Shown piece by piece: positions 21,123 through 29,761 of a DNA stretch of 34,630 nt. Source of the stretch: Accumulibacter sp. (GTDB taxonomy: Bacteria > Pseudomonadota > Gammaproteobacteria > Burkholderiales > Rhodocyclaceae); assembly GCA_020049495.1 (NCBI GenBank), contig JAIFKU010000106.1, positions 1-34,630 on the forward strand. The letters run 5' to 3'. Numbering within the stretch: position 1 is the first letter of the stretch; each line of letters starts with the position of its first letter. The position numbers and the translations under genes are program-made. The notes under the pieces are model-generated. The model did not search any database. It was not told where the DNA came from and worked only from the letters and a program-made list of their open reading frames with translations.

Positions 21123-23015
21123 CTACCTGATTGTGAGTGGAATCGTCCGGTTCTTCCTGAGCTTGCCGACGACGTGCATCTCGCAGGGCTTGCAGTCGAA
21201 GCGCAGGGTCAGTTTTTCATTGCCGTTGATCAGGATCATCGGATCCGGGCGCAGGCCCTTGACTTGTTTGGGGCACAGGTTGAAGCTGTAGCGCAGGCAG
21301 TGCTTGGTGATCATCAGCGACACGTCGCCTTTTTCCTGGTGGCACTCGTAGGCCGGCTCGATGACGCTGACCCCGTGTTTCTGGTAGAAGGCGCGCGCCT
21401 TGGCGTTGAAGACGTTGCCCAGATAGCTCAGTGCGTCTTCGGGATAGGGCGCTGGCGGTTCAAGCGGAATGCGGTGTTCAGGGCGTTTGTAAGCGGCGAT
21501 CCTGGCGGCATCAAGCGCTTCGACCGCAGCGCGGCGCAGGGCGTTGAGCGCCGAGGCCGGGACGAACCACGCGCTGGCGATTGCCAGATCAATCGCTTCG
21601 GCGCTGTAAATCGTGGTCCCGAGCTTGCCCAGATTTTCGCGCAGGCTGGCCAGCGCCTGTTCGGGGTTCTGCGCCGCTTCCCTGGCGTGCGGCAGTTCGG
21701 CGACGGCACTGACGCCTTCGTCGTCCGTCATGTGCAGGGCAAAGCCGTCAGGGGTTTCCACAAAACGCAGACGAACCGGGATGTGCCGCCTGGCTGACTT
21801 CTTCTCCAGCAGGCGCTCGAATTCCTGGTCGTGATTGCGATAGATCGTAGTGCCCATCCGCAGACCGGCCGGCAGCTTGCCGTCGCTGAGCGTCGGCGAA
21901 AGACGGTAGCCGGAAGCGGTCGCTTCGGCAACGTTGATGCGCAGGCCAACGAGGGTGTTTCCGTCATCGAACCAGGCTATGCCATCGCCATTGTGCAGCG
22001 CCAGCTCGCTGTTGATGTCAAAGCTGCTGCGCCCGAGCCTGATGACCTGGCCGATTTTTTCACCGACAAATTTTGGTGATTCGAAGGCGCCGATATCGGC
22101 TTTGCGCTCGTTCAGGAAGTAGTCGGTCGAACCACGGTTAAAGGTTTTTTCCGGCTGCGGGGTGAACAGGAAGCTGCTGCAGCCGGAGGAGCTGCGCCGT
22201 TGATGCGGAAGCCCTTCAATGATTTCATCGAGTCGCTGCCGGTAATAAGCCGTGATGTTCTTGACGTAGGAAAGATCCTTCAGCCGTCCTTCGATCTTGA
22301 ATGAGCTGATGCCGGCGTCGATCAGCGCCAGCAGGTTGTCGCTCTGGTCGTTGTCCTTGATCGACAGCAGGTGCTTGTCCGCGGCAATGATCCGGCCATT
22401 CTGGTCGGCTAGCGAGTAGGGCAGGCGGCAGGCCTGCGAGCAGTCACCCCGGTTGGCGCTGCGCCCGGTCTGGGCGTGGCTGATGTTGCACAGGCCGCTG
22501 TAGCTCACGCAGAGCGCGCCGTGTACGAAAAACTCCAGCGTTGCCGTGGTATTCGCGGCGATATTGCGAATCTGCTCAAGCGCGAGTTCGCGCGCCAGAA
22601 CGATCTGCGAAAAACCGGCATCTTCCAGAAAGCGAGCCTTTTCGAGCGTCCGGGTATCGGCTTGCGTGCTGGCATGGAGTTGGATCGGCGGCAGGTCGAG
22701 TTCGAGCAGTCCCATATCCTGCACGATCAGCGCGTCGGCACCGGCCTCGTAGACTTGCCAGACGAGTTGGCGGGCTTCTTCAAGCTCCTCGTCCTTGAGT
22801 ATGGTATTGAGCGCCACCAGAACGCGGGCGTTGAAGCGGTGGGCGTGACGGGTCAGCCTTTCGATGTCGGCCACCGGATTGCCGGCGTTGGCGCGGGCAC
22901 CAAAGGCTGGACCGCCGATATACACGGCGTCGGCGCCGTGATTGACGGCCTCGATGCCGAATTCGGCGTTTTTTGCCGGGGCGAGGAGTTCAAGAATGTT
23001 GCGGTTTTGCGTCAT
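21123..23015 (-). CDS. rlhA: U32-family protein, 23S rRNA hydroxylase RlhA-like
   Basis: A 630-residue protein with an N-terminal TIM-barrel-like half opening NILELLAPAKNAEFGIEAVN and AVYIGGPAFGARANAG. The U32 signature EFFVHGALCVSYSGLCNIS (about residues 163-181) is followed by GDCSQACRLPY, giving the cluster of conserved Cys residues proposed to hold an Fe-S cluster. FKIEGRLKDLSYVKNIT follows, and the C-terminal third matches the large U32 subfamily. E. coli YdcP/RlhA (about 650 aa) of this subfamily makes 5-hydroxycytidine at 23S rRNA position 2501; the older label is peptidase U32. Length and motif order support RlhA over the shorter TrhP/UbiU/UbiV proteins. Confidence 0.8.
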   Translation of the reverse strand: MTQNRNILELLAPAKNAEFGIEAVNHGADAVYIGGPAFGARANAGNPVADIERLTRHAHRFNARVLVALNTILKDEELEEARQLVWQVYEAGADALIVQDMGLLELDLPPIQLHASTQADTRTLEKARFLEDAGFSQIVLARELALEQIRNIAANTTATLEFFVHGALCVSYSGLCNISHAQTGRSANRGDCSQACRLPYSLADQNGRIIAADKHLLSIKDNDQSDNLLALIDAGISSFKIEGRLKDLSYVKNITAYYRQRLDEIIEGLPHQRRSSSGCSSFLFTPQPEKTFNRGSTDYFLNERKADIGAFESPKFVGEKIGQVIRLGRSSFDINSELALHNGDGIAWFDDGNTLVGLRINVAEATASGYRLSPTLSDGKLPAGLRMGTTIYRNHDQEFERLLEKKSARRHIPVRLRFVETPDGFALHMTDDEGVSAVAELPHAREAAQNPEQALASLRENLGKLGTTIYSAEAIDLAIASAWFVPASALNALRRAAVEALDAARIAAYKRPEHRIPLEPPAPYPEDALSYLGNVFNAKARAFYQKHGVSVIEPAYECHQEKGDVSLMITKHCLRYSFNLCPKQVKGLRPDPMILINGNEKLTLRFDCKPCEMHVVGKLRKNRTIPLTIR

Positions 23016-23189
23016 CGAGCTGGCCGGAAGCAGGGGAAGACATTGTAAGTCATTGATAAAAAAGCTTCATGTGTATTTTTTTGGAGGGATTGGCGGCTTT
23101 CAACTTCTCAATGAACTTTGTCAACCGCTTTCAGGAAGGCGCGTTATTAGGCTCATGGTGGGTATCCACCGAACCAAACGGAGTAGAAC

Positions 23190-23471
23190 ATGGGCAGTCT
23201 GAGTACCGAATCCTTTGACGAGTTCCTGGATTCATTGAAACAAGCTGGTGTGGCCATCAGCAACGAACTTGAGTTGCGTGAGCGTCTTGCCGAAGTCCAG
23301 CGCTGGCGTTTTGCCTTTTCGACCCTGGCTTCCAACGGTCGCCCGCTCGGCATCCGTTTCCAGGATCATGCCGGTGTGAATGAGGCCGAGATTCACCGCA
23401 CCTTCACCCAGTTCCAGTTCCCGGAAAGCATGGAAGTCGCATTTGCGGCCAGCCTCCGCGCAGAACACTGA
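23190..23471 (+). CDS. Small soluble protein, unknown function
   Basis: A 93-residue protein, no family recognised. GGAG shortly before the ATG supports the start. It begins MGSLSTESFDEFLDSLKQAG and is rich in charged and aromatic residues (LAEVQRWRFAFSTLASNGR, then TQFQFPESMEVAFAASLRAE). There is no signal peptide, Cys or membrane helix. A clear terminator 55 bp after its stop argues that it is a transcribed single gene. The antisense frame at 23232-23537 is a shadow. Confidence 0.7.
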   Translation: MGSLSTESFDEFLDSLKQAGVAISNELELRERLAEVQRWRFAFSTLASNGRPLGIRFQDHAGVNEAEIHRTFTQFQFPESMEVAFAASLRAEH

Positions 23472-23525
23472 AAGAATCCACCGGTTTCCGGCACTGCGCC
23501 GGGTTTCGGGGAGTTTGAATGAGAA

Positions 23526-23550
23526 GGCCCGCTGCACAGCGGGCCTTTTT
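23526..23550 (+). terminator. Rho-independent terminator
   Basis: GGCCCGCT (23526-23533) and AGCGGGCC (23538-23545) form an 8-bp GC-rich stem with a GCAC loop, followed by TTTTT. It lies downstream of the small gene at 23190-23471 and 20 bp beyond the stop of the convergent ettA. The A residues on the other side make weak bidirectional use possible. Confidence 0.88.
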
Positions 23551-23569
23551 CTATGGGCAGGATCAATGC

Positions 23570-25234
23570 TCAGCGCGTGATCGGCTTGTAGCGGATCCGC
23601 TTCGGTTTTGCGCCTTCCTCACCCAGTCGCTTCTTCTTGTCTTCTTCGTATTCCTGATAGTTGCCGTTGAAGAATACCCACTGCGATTCGCCTTCGCAGG
23701 CCAGAATGTGGGTGCAGATGCGGTCAAGGAACCAGCGGTCATGCGAGATGACCAGCACGCTGCCGGCAAATTCGAGCAGGGCGTCTTCGAGGGCGCGCAG
23801 GGTCTCGACATCGAGGTCGTTCGAGGGTTCGTCAAGGAGCAGGACATTGCCGCCGGCAATCAGGGTCTTGGCCATATGCAGCCGGCCGCGTTCGCCACCG
23901 GAAAGCTGGCCGACGAATTTCTGCTGGTCGCCGCCCTTGAAGTTGAAGCGCCCGATATAGGCACGCGCCGGGGTCTCGTATCGGCCGACGGTCAGGATGT
24001 CGGAGCCGCCGGAGATTTCGTCAAAGACAGTCTTGTTGCCATCGAGGCAGTCGCGGCTCTGGTCGACATAGGCCAGTTTCACGGTTTCGCCAATTTCCAG
24101 TTCGCCTGAATCGGGCTTTTCCTGACCGGTCAGCATGCGGAACAGTGTCGATTTGCCGGCGCCGTTCGGGCCGATGATGCCGACGATGGCACCGGGCGGA
24201 ACGCTGAACGAGAGCTTGTCGATCAGCAGGCGGTCGCCGAAGCCCTTGCTGACGTCCCTGAATTCGATGACCTTGTTGCCCAGCCGTTCGCCAACCGGGA
24301 TGAAGATTTCATGCGTTTCGTTGCGCGACTGATAGTCGAGGCTGGACAATTCATCGAAGCGGGCCAGACGCGCCTTGCTCTTGGCCTGACGCGCCTTGGG
24401 ATTCTGGCGCACCCATTCGAGTTCCTGTTTCATCGACTTCATGTGCGCGTCGATCTGCTTGTTCTCGGTTTCGAGGCGGGCTTCCTTCTGTTCCAGCCAG
24501 GACGAATAGTTGCCCTTCCACGGGATGCCGCAGCCGCGGTCGAGTTCGAGTATCCACTCGGCGGCGTTGTCGAGGAAGTAACGGTCGTGGGTGACGGCAA
24601 CGACGGTGCCGGGGAAACGCACGAGAAACTGCTCCAGCCAGTCGACTGATTCGGCGTCAAGGTGGTTGGTCGGTTCGTCGAGCAGCAGCATGTCGGGTTT
24701 CGACAATAACAATTTGCACAGCGCGACGCGGCGCTTTTCGCCGCCGGAGAGATTCTTGATCGGCGCATCCCAGGGCGGCAGCCCCAGGGCGTCGGCGGCG
24801 ATTTCCATCTGGTTTTGGGTATCGGAACCCGCCGTGGCAATGATCGCCTCCAGACGTGCCTGTTCCTCGGCCAGTTTGTCGAAGTCGGCGTCGGGCTCGG
24901 CGTAAGCCGCGTAGACGGCTTCCAGACTGGCCTGCGCCTGCATGACTTCACCCATGCCGCTTTCCACTTCCTGGCGCACGCTCAGCGCCGGGTCGAGTTG
25001 CGGTTCCTGCGCCAGATAGCCGATGCGGATGCCGGCCAGATGTTGCACTTCGCCTTCGAACTCCTTGTCGGCGTTGGCCATGATGCGCAGGACGGTCGAT
25101 TTGCCTGAGCCGTTGAGGCCGAGCAGGCCGATCTTGGCACCGGGGAAGAAAGACAGGGAAATGTCCTTGATGATTTGCCGTTTTGGCGGGACGATTTTGC
25201 TCACGCGGAGCATGCTCATTACGTATTGGGCCAT
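23570..25234 (-). CDS. ettA: Energy-dependent translational throttle protein EttA (ABC-F)
   Basis: The start at 25234 gives 554 aa, matching E. coli EttA (555), and the N-terminus MAQYVMSMLRVSKIVPPKRQ aligns with it; a longer frame to 25345 has no homology. Two ABC domains are seen: Walker A GLNGSGKST with signature NLSGGEKRR and Walker B MLLLDEPTNHLD, then GPNGAGKST with QLSGGERGR and VLLLDEPSNDLD. The linker (residues about 250-310, KSKARLARFDEL) is the P-site tRNA-interaction region. An EttA-type arm occurs in the first domain. It binds the ribosomal E site and tunes early elongation to the ATP/ADP ratio. Confidence 0.96.
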   Translation of the reverse strand: MAQYVMSMLRVSKIVPPKRQIIKDISLSFFPGAKIGLLGLNGSGKSTVLRIMANADKEFEGEVQHLAGIRIGYLAQEPQLDPALSVRQEVESGMGEVMQAQASLEAVYAAYAEPDADFDKLAEEQARLEAIIATAGSDTQNQMEIAADALGLPPWDAPIKNLSGGEKRRVALCKLLLSKPDMLLLDEPTNHLDAESVDWLEQFLVRFPGTVVAVTHDRYFLDNAAEWILELDRGCGIPWKGNYSSWLEQKEARLETENKQIDAHMKSMKQELEWVRQNPKARQAKSKARLARFDELSSLDYQSRNETHEIFIPVGERLGNKVIEFRDVSKGFGDRLLIDKLSFSVPPGAIVGIIGPNGAGKSTLFRMLTGQEKPDSGELEIGETVKLAYVDQSRDCLDGNKTVFDEISGGSDILTVGRYETPARAYIGRFNFKGGDQQKFVGQLSGGERGRLHMAKTLIAGGNVLLLDEPSNDLDVETLRALEDALLEFAGSVLVISHDRWFLDRICTHILACEGESQWVFFNGNYQEYEEDKKKRLGEEGAKPKRIRYKPITR

Positions 25235-25736
25235 GGCTGGGATTTTGAATTCTTCGTTGTGAGATAGCGGTATGGGGAACAGGTCGGAACCGCAGTTGCG
25301 GCCAGAAAGTAGGAGTTTACCCGAGTGTACCGGCTTTTGGCGCAATGATCAGGGCGATTGCAGATGTCAGCCAAATCCAGCGCAGAGCCACAGAACCGCG
25401 GAGATCACGCATGGATAATCATGAATTTCTATGATCTATTGCTTTTCTCTCCATCTCTGCGGTCGGTGTCATGGTCCCAAATGCAATCGTCCCGGCGCAT
25501 TGATAGGCATGTGCAAAGACCGGTTTATTGTTTGAGGTATCTGGATTTTCCGGTGGAGGGAGAGGTTGTGGATATGCGTTCTGCAGTGGAATATACATAC
25601 ATCATGTATTCTTGAGTGATAAGATAGGTCCGCGTCCGGCCACTTTCTGCCGTTCAATCAGGAGAGCAATTTACGATTGCAATGCAATCATTTCTTTGGT
25701 AGATTGCTATCAATGATTGCAACTAAGGAGATCACC
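25235..25736. other. Intergenic region upstream of ettA and the fitAB-like operon
   Basis: About 500 bp between divergent ettA and the toxin-antitoxin operon. No convincing coding frame was found; the short frames here have no recognisable family and poor starts. It is more AT-rich than ettA. Only the operator-like repeats at 25675-25720 stand out. Confidence 0.6.
25675..25720. promoter_or_regulatory. GATTGC repeats, probable antitoxin operator
   Basis: GATTGCA (25675-25681) and TGCAATC (25683-25689) form a palindrome around one A. Two more GATTGC copies start at 25702 and 25715, giving three same-strand copies within 46 bp. They end 16 bp before the antitoxin ATG. FitA-type ribbon-helix-helix proteins bind inverted repeats in their own promoter, which this arrangement would suit. 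Confidence 0.55.
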
Positions 25737-25949
25737 ATGGCTACCAATCTTGTAGTTCGGAATGTCGATGAAGATGTTGCGTTGGCGCTAAAGAAACTTG
25801 CCGCAGCTAATGGAAGAAGCGCGGAAGCAGAGCACCGTGAGATTCTACGAGCAGTTCTTCATCATCCGAAACGACGGTCCGTTGCCGAGGTTCTGGCGAG
25901 TATGCCAAATGTTGGTGAAGATTCTGACTTCGATTGCCGAAACGGGTAG
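25737..25949 (+). CDS. FitA/VapB-type ribbon-helix-helix antitoxin
   Basis: The ATG at 25737 has AAGGAG 7 bp upstream; an earlier start at 25677 would run through the operator repeats. The 70-residue product starts MATNLVVRNVDEDVALALKK and continues LAAANGRSAEAEHREILRAV, a ribbon-helix-helix DNA-binding domain with the FitA-specific NGRSAEAEHREIL helix. The C-terminal 30 residues (SVAEVLASMPNVGEDSDFDC) would bind the toxin. It is followed after 8 bp by the PIN toxin gene. Confidence 0.88.
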   Translation: MATNLVVRNVDEDVALALKKLAAANGRSAEAEHREILRAVLHHPKRRSVAEVLASMPNVGEDSDFDCRNG

Positions 25950-25957
25950 GCCATTTA

Positions 25958-26368
25958 ATGTACTTGATAGACACGAATGTCATCAGTGATGCCCGCAAGG
26001 GGAAAAAGGCAAATCCAGGCGTTCAGAGATTCTTTCAGACCATCGACGCAGCAGATATATATCTTTCTGTGCAAACAATCGGTGAAATTCGGAGAGGACT
26101 TGAGAATATTCGGAATCGAGGCGATATGCCACAAACCAAGAAGCTTGAACAATGGCTTGAACTAATCGCGACTAACTACGCTGACAGGATATTGGAGTTC
26201 GATAAGGAATGTGCTCAAGTATGGGGTAAATTGATGTCGCCACATCACCAAAATCCGATTGACAAACAGATCGCTGCGATCGCATTGATACACGACCTGA
26301 CAGTTGTAACTCGCAACGTTAACGATTTTCGTGGAACAGGTGTGAGACTCAATAATCCATTTTTATAA
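25958..26368 (+). CDS. FitB/VapC-type PIN-domain toxin
   Basis: The start at 25958 is chosen because it gives the family N-terminus MYLIDTNVISDARKG. The 136-residue product has the PIN acidic residues Asp5 in LIDTN, Glu in SVQTIGEIRRG, Asp in PIDKQIAAIALIH and Asp in TRNVNDFRGTGV, so the active site looks complete. The FitB subgroup is indicated by DTNVISD, IGEIRRG and the NPF C-terminus. It should be a metal-dependent RNase inhibited by the adjacent antitoxin. The IS630-type transposase begins 65 bp after the stop. Confidence 0.9.
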   Translation: MYLIDTNVISDARKGKKANPGVQRFFQTIDAADIYLSVQTIGEIRRGLENIRNRGDMPQTKKLEQWLELIATNYADRILEFDKECAQVWGKLMSPHHQNPIDKQIAAIALIHDLTVVTRNVNDFRGTGVRLNNPFL

Positions 26369-26400
26369 CGAGCTACTGGGGATTTTCTGGATGTCTTTTC

Positions 26401-27560
26401 CTCTTGGTCGCAGACTGACGAATCCGATTTGTAATGAAACGAGACGGCAGAACTTTTGACCACAAGACGCTGGAGAAAATTCGGTTGATGGCCGTTGAGA
26501 GGGTTCGTAGTGGAGAGCCTGCATCGGCGGTCATTGCCGCCTACGGATTTAATCGCACAACGATCTACAAATGGCTTACTGCAGCAGAAAAGTCTAGTGT
26601 CGGCATCAGGGCACTTCGCTCGAAAAAAGCAACCGGGAGACCGCGTAGCTTGACTTCGACGCAGGAGCGCGATGTTTTTCGATGGATCAATGGGCGCAGT
26701 CCGAAACAGCACGGTCTTGATGTCAATTTATGGACGCGCGCTGTGGTAGCAAAACTAATCGCAGAGAAGTTTTCCGTTCGACTCGGACTAACCGCAGTTG
26801 GCCAACTTCTGGCAAGACTTGGAATGACTCCGCAAAAGCCAAAAACGCGTTCGGTGGAACGCAGCGAAATCGATATTGTTAATTGGAAAGAGCGCACATG
26901 GCCAACTCTGACCAATCGGTGCGACAAAAATTCTAGAAGAGCGCACTTGGTTTTTATTGACGAGTGCGGATTCATGTTGGCCCCCCTACTTAGAAGAACC
27001 TGGGCGCGTCGTGGCCACACTCCCGTCATTAAGATTGCCGAACCTCATGGGCGTATTTCAACAATTGGAGCGCTCACCATAAGCCCAAAGACATCAAGGT
27101 TCGGGTTCTACTTTTACTCGCTTCCAAATAATGCCAATTTCCGCGGTGATTCACTTGTCGATTTTGTCGACACGGTTCGTCGCCGATTAAGAGGGCCCCT
27201 CATTGTTATATGGGATCAAATCCCAATCCATCAGTCATATCCAATGGAGCGCTATTTGAGTCACCATCAAGATGTTGTTGTTGAACCATTCCCGCCCTAT
27301 TGTCCGGAAATGAATCCAGTGGACTTCGTTTGGGGGCACATCAAGTATGGACGATTAGCAAATTATTGCCCAATGGGTCTCGACGAACTTCGAAACACAG
27401 TCACTGCAGAATTACATCGAGTGCGTACAAAACCCAAACTATTGAGATCGTTTTTCAATGCAACCGGACTCAAACTATAGGACTCATTGCTGTGCTGAAA
27501 ATGGCTGCTTCAGAGAAATCTGAACGACTGCAATGGTCGATTTTAGTCTGTGACGTAGAG
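26401..27560 (+). mobile_element. IS630-family insertion sequence (ends provisional)
   Basis: The single transposase gene is flanked by imperfect inverted repeats. The left is CTCTTGGTCGCAGACT (26401-26416) and the right, read on the minus strand, is CTCTACGTCACAGACT (27545-27560), 13 of 16 identical. IS630 elements normally target TA and carry short terminal repeats. A flanking TA duplication was not convincingly located, so the true ends may lie a few tens of bases further out. The element is more AT-rich than the housekeeping genes. Confidence 0.6.
26434..27480 (+). CDS. IS630-family transposase
   Basis: A 348-residue protein with an N-terminal helix-turn-helix region (SAVIAAYGFNRTTIYKWLTA, about 30-49), a second helix-turn-helix and linker with GRPRSL and a winged segment (LTAVGQLLARLGMTPQKPKT). 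The DDE domain contains LVFIDECGFMLAPLLRRTWA (first Asp), IVIWDQIPIHQS (second Asp) and PPYCPEMNPVDFVWGHIKYG. In the last motif the usual catalytic Glu of NPVExxW is Asp, giving a DDD triad like that of mariner. Length is complete and the frame intact, so it may be active. It mobilises its own element. Confidence 0.9.
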   Translation: MKRDGRTFDHKTLEKIRLMAVERVRSGEPASAVIAAYGFNRTTIYKWLTAAEKSSVGIRALRSKKATGRPRSLTSTQERDVFRWINGRSPKQHGLDVNLWTRAVVAKLIAEKFSVRLGLTAVGQLLARLGMTPQKPKTRSVERSEIDIVNWKERTWPTLTNRCDKNSRRAHLVFIDECGFMLAPLLRRTWARRGHTPVIKIAEPHGRISTIGALTISPKTSRFGFYFYSLPNNANFRGDSLVDFVDTVRRRLRGPLIVIWDQIPIHQSYPMERYLSHHQDVVVEPFPPYCPEMNPVDFVWGHIKYGRLANYCPMGLDELRNTVTAELHRVRTKPKLLRSFFNATGLKL

Positions 27561-27691
27561 CATCCCTAATCAGTTGGGATTTCCCCGGCTCTGCCGGAGG
27601 ATGTTTATTCCGGTATTAACGGCATGTCCGTACGCGAACAAGCTGTGGCACCACTTGCCCATGCAATTCGACACGCTTCGATCATGGTCGC

Positions 27692-29185
27692 TCAAACCTG
27701 CACGCTCTCCGCTTCCGTGCAGACCCGGTTACGTCCCTCGTTCTTGGCCTGGTAGAGCAGGGCGTCAACACGCGCAACAAAACTCTCGCGGGTCTCGTCC
27801 TTGCGATAGGCGGCAACCCCGGCACTGACCGTAACGACCATTTCGCTGCCATTGAACGCATAGTGGTTCCCGGCAATACGGTCGCACAAGGTAGTAGCGA
27901 CTTTGGCTGCTGCGGCCAGATCGGTATTGGAGAGGATGACGAGAAACTCCTCGCCACCCCAGCGGCAGGCGATATCGGAGGCGCGCAGGCTTTCCTTGAG
28001 GGTCGTGGCGATTCCGCGCAAGACTTCATCGCCGGCAAGGTGCCCGCGGCTGTCGTTGAGGGTTTTGAAGTGATCGATGTCGAGCATGATCGCCGACATC
28101 GGGCTGCCGTGACGTGAGGCTTCAAGGGCCTGCTGGTCGAGGAGAATGTCCAGTGCATAACGGTTGGCGAGTCCGGTCAGGTTGTCGGTGGTGGCCATGG
28201 TTTCCAGGCGTCGCTGATAGTGGTTGATTGTCAGATGGACAATCAACAGCACGACGGCCGTAATGACGAAACACAGAAGCAGGTTCAGATAAAGCGTTTG
28301 CTGAATGCTGGACAGCGCCCGGTCTTCCTGTTTGACGACAAAGAGATACCATTTGAGCTCGGGGATGTAGCGAACATTGAGGAAATTCAGGTGTCCCCGG
28401 CTCTCGTATTCAAAGGACCCGCTACCCGCTTTCAGGATGGCTGCTGCCTGCTCACGCAGGCCCTCGATGTCGTAAATGCTGGAATGGGCTGCACGCGTGA
28501 TGCCATCAGAATCATCGGATATCTTGCCCGACAGCGTTATTTTGCCTTTGGCATCGACCAGAAAGATGGTGCGACCGTAACGCTGCTGGTAATCATCGAT
28601 CATGCGGTTGACGGTATCCACGGTGAGGCCGACGCCGGTTGCTCCGATGAAGCGCTGCTTGTAATCGAGCACACGATAATTGATGAAAATGGTCAGCGTG
28701 TCGCGGTTGGCCAGGTCTGGGTCAACATTGATCTCGTAGGGTTCGCTCATGTCACGCACACGGAAATACCAGATGTCGCGTGACTCGTCCGTTTTAACCG
28801 TCTTGAGAACACCGTCGGTCGAATAGTAATTACGCGTGTCTTCCGAGACAAAAAAGCTGGTAACGGCACCGTAGTGGGCCATGATCTCCTTCAGGTAACG
28901 CGTCAATGGTTCAACGAAACGTTCGCCGCCGAGTACCCAGTCGCGCAGAAAGGTATCGCGCGCCATCATCGAGGAAATCAGGATCGGCCGGACCAGGTCC
29001 TTCTGGATCTCGGAATAGACGTTGTCGGACGTGAGCGGGAGTTCCGTCGTGGTGATCGATTCGTAGATGGCGTTGCGTGAAACAAAATAACTGACCAGTG
29101 TTGTGGCCAGAAATCCGCAACAGAGCAGCAGCCAGATGACGGTAATCAGCTTGGCCTTGTCGCTAATTGTGCGGGACGGTTTCAT
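27692..29185 (-). CDS. Membrane diguanylate cyclase with dCACHE-type sensor
   Basis: A 497-residue protein. The first membrane helix is about residues 15-36 (LITVIWLLLCCGFLATTLVS). A periplasmic sensor domain of dCACHE type follows to about 300 (YYSTDGVLKTV, YFRVRDMSEPYEINV, GATGVGLTVDTVNRMIDDY). The second helix is LLLCFVITAVVLLIVHLTIN. The C-terminal GGDEF domain has LTGLANRYALD and active site RWGGEEF. An RASD inhibitory site lies 5 residues before it, so product feedback by c-di-GMP is expected. There is no EAL domain. It starts 33 bp after the stop of the ACT-domain gene. Confidence 0.92.
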   Translation of the reverse strand: MKPSRTISDKAKLITVIWLLLCCGFLATTLVSYFVSRNAIYESITTTELPLTSDNVYSEIQKDLVRPILISSMMARDTFLRDWVLGGERFVEPLTRYLKEIMAHYGAVTSFFVSEDTRNYYSTDGVLKTVKTDESRDIWYFRVRDMSEPYEINVDPDLANRDTLTIFINYRVLDYKQRFIGATGVGLTVDTVNRMIDDYQQRYGRTIFLVDAKGKITLSGKISDDSDGITRAAHSSIYDIEGLREQAAAILKAGSGSFEYESRGHLNFLNVRYIPELKWYLFVVKQEDRALSSIQQTLYLNLLLCFVITAVVLLIVHLTINHYQRRLETMATTDNLTGLANRYALDILLDQQALEASRHGSPMSAIMLDIDHFKTLNDSRGHLAGDEVLRGIATTLKESLRASDIACRWGGEEFLVILSNTDLAAAAKVATTLCDRIAGNHYAFNGSEMVVTVSAGVAAYRKDETRESFVARVDALLYQAKNEGRNRVCTEAESVQV

Positions 29186-29218
29186 GAGGTTTGCGCAGAA
29201 ATGAAGTCGGCCGGTTCT

Positions 29219-29761
29219 TTACGTACGGATGGTTTCGTCGAGCGTGATATCGACCATCAGGTCATTCGACAGGAACTCCAGATCGGCAGTCAGCGCGCGG
29301 GCATCGAGCGATGACAGGGCGGTCAGTTCCGCCGTGGCATGGAACAGTATTGCGGCTGACATCGGTGCACTGGCTGTATGTGTAGTGAGGGCTTCCACGT
29401 TGATTGCGTGCCGGGCAAGAACCTGCGAAACCTCGCGCACGATTCCGATGCGGTCGTGGCCGACGAGCGAGAGCTTGAGGCGCCGGTTTCCAGTTCCGGC
29501 TGCGGCGGAAGCGCCGGGGTCGGAGGCTTCAGACGTGATGCGCAGGCCGGGCAACCCGGCCAGGGTCGCCTTGAGCGCTTCAAGCTGAACCTCAGGGACA
29601 CTCACGCAGACGATTCCGGCGAACTTGCCGGACAAGTGCGACATAGATGATTCCAGCCAGTTGCCCTGATGCTGACTTATGGCAGTGGCAAGCTGTTCGA
29701 CAAGACCCGGACGATCATCTCCGATCGCGGTCAGAACCAGAGAGATAGTGCTGCTGCCCAT
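29219..29761 (-). CDS. gcvR: GcvR-like protein with two ACT domains
   Basis: A 180-residue protein with two ACT domains. The first starts SLVLTAIGDDRPGLVEQLAT. The second starts LKLSLVGHDRIGIVREVSQV and runs to residue 175, and a Ser/Ala/Gly-rich linker joins them. The D-R-P-G and D-R-x-G turns typical of ligand-binding ACT domains are intact. Length and layout match GcvR, which in E. coli binds the activator GcvA and represses the glycine cleavage operon when glycine is scarce. No gcv genes are in the window, so a similar role is inferred. Confidence 0.82.
   Translation of the reverse strand: MGSSTISLVLTAIGDDRPGLVEQLATAISQHQGNWLESSMSHLSGKFAGIVCVSVPEVQLEALKATLAGLPGLRITSEASDPGASAAAGTGNRRLKLSLVGHDRIGIVREVSQVLARHAINVEALTTHTASAPMSAAILFHATAELTALSSLDARALTADLEFLSNDLMVDITLDETIRT

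Noticed and set aside
23157..23170. GGTGGGTATCCACC before the small gene at 23190, as a fourth copy of the TRAP dyads
   Set aside because: The centre is 4 bp instead of 9, it is not phased with others, and the gene context is unrelated; most likely chance.
25235..25345. N-terminal extension of EttA
   Set aside because: The sequence before the ATG at 25234 has no family similarity and the 554-aa form matches EttA exactly in length and N-terminus.
25346..25674. Short frames upstream of the FitAB-like operon considered as a small gene
   Set aside because: No plausible start sites, no family resemblance, and frames on both strands are equally poor.
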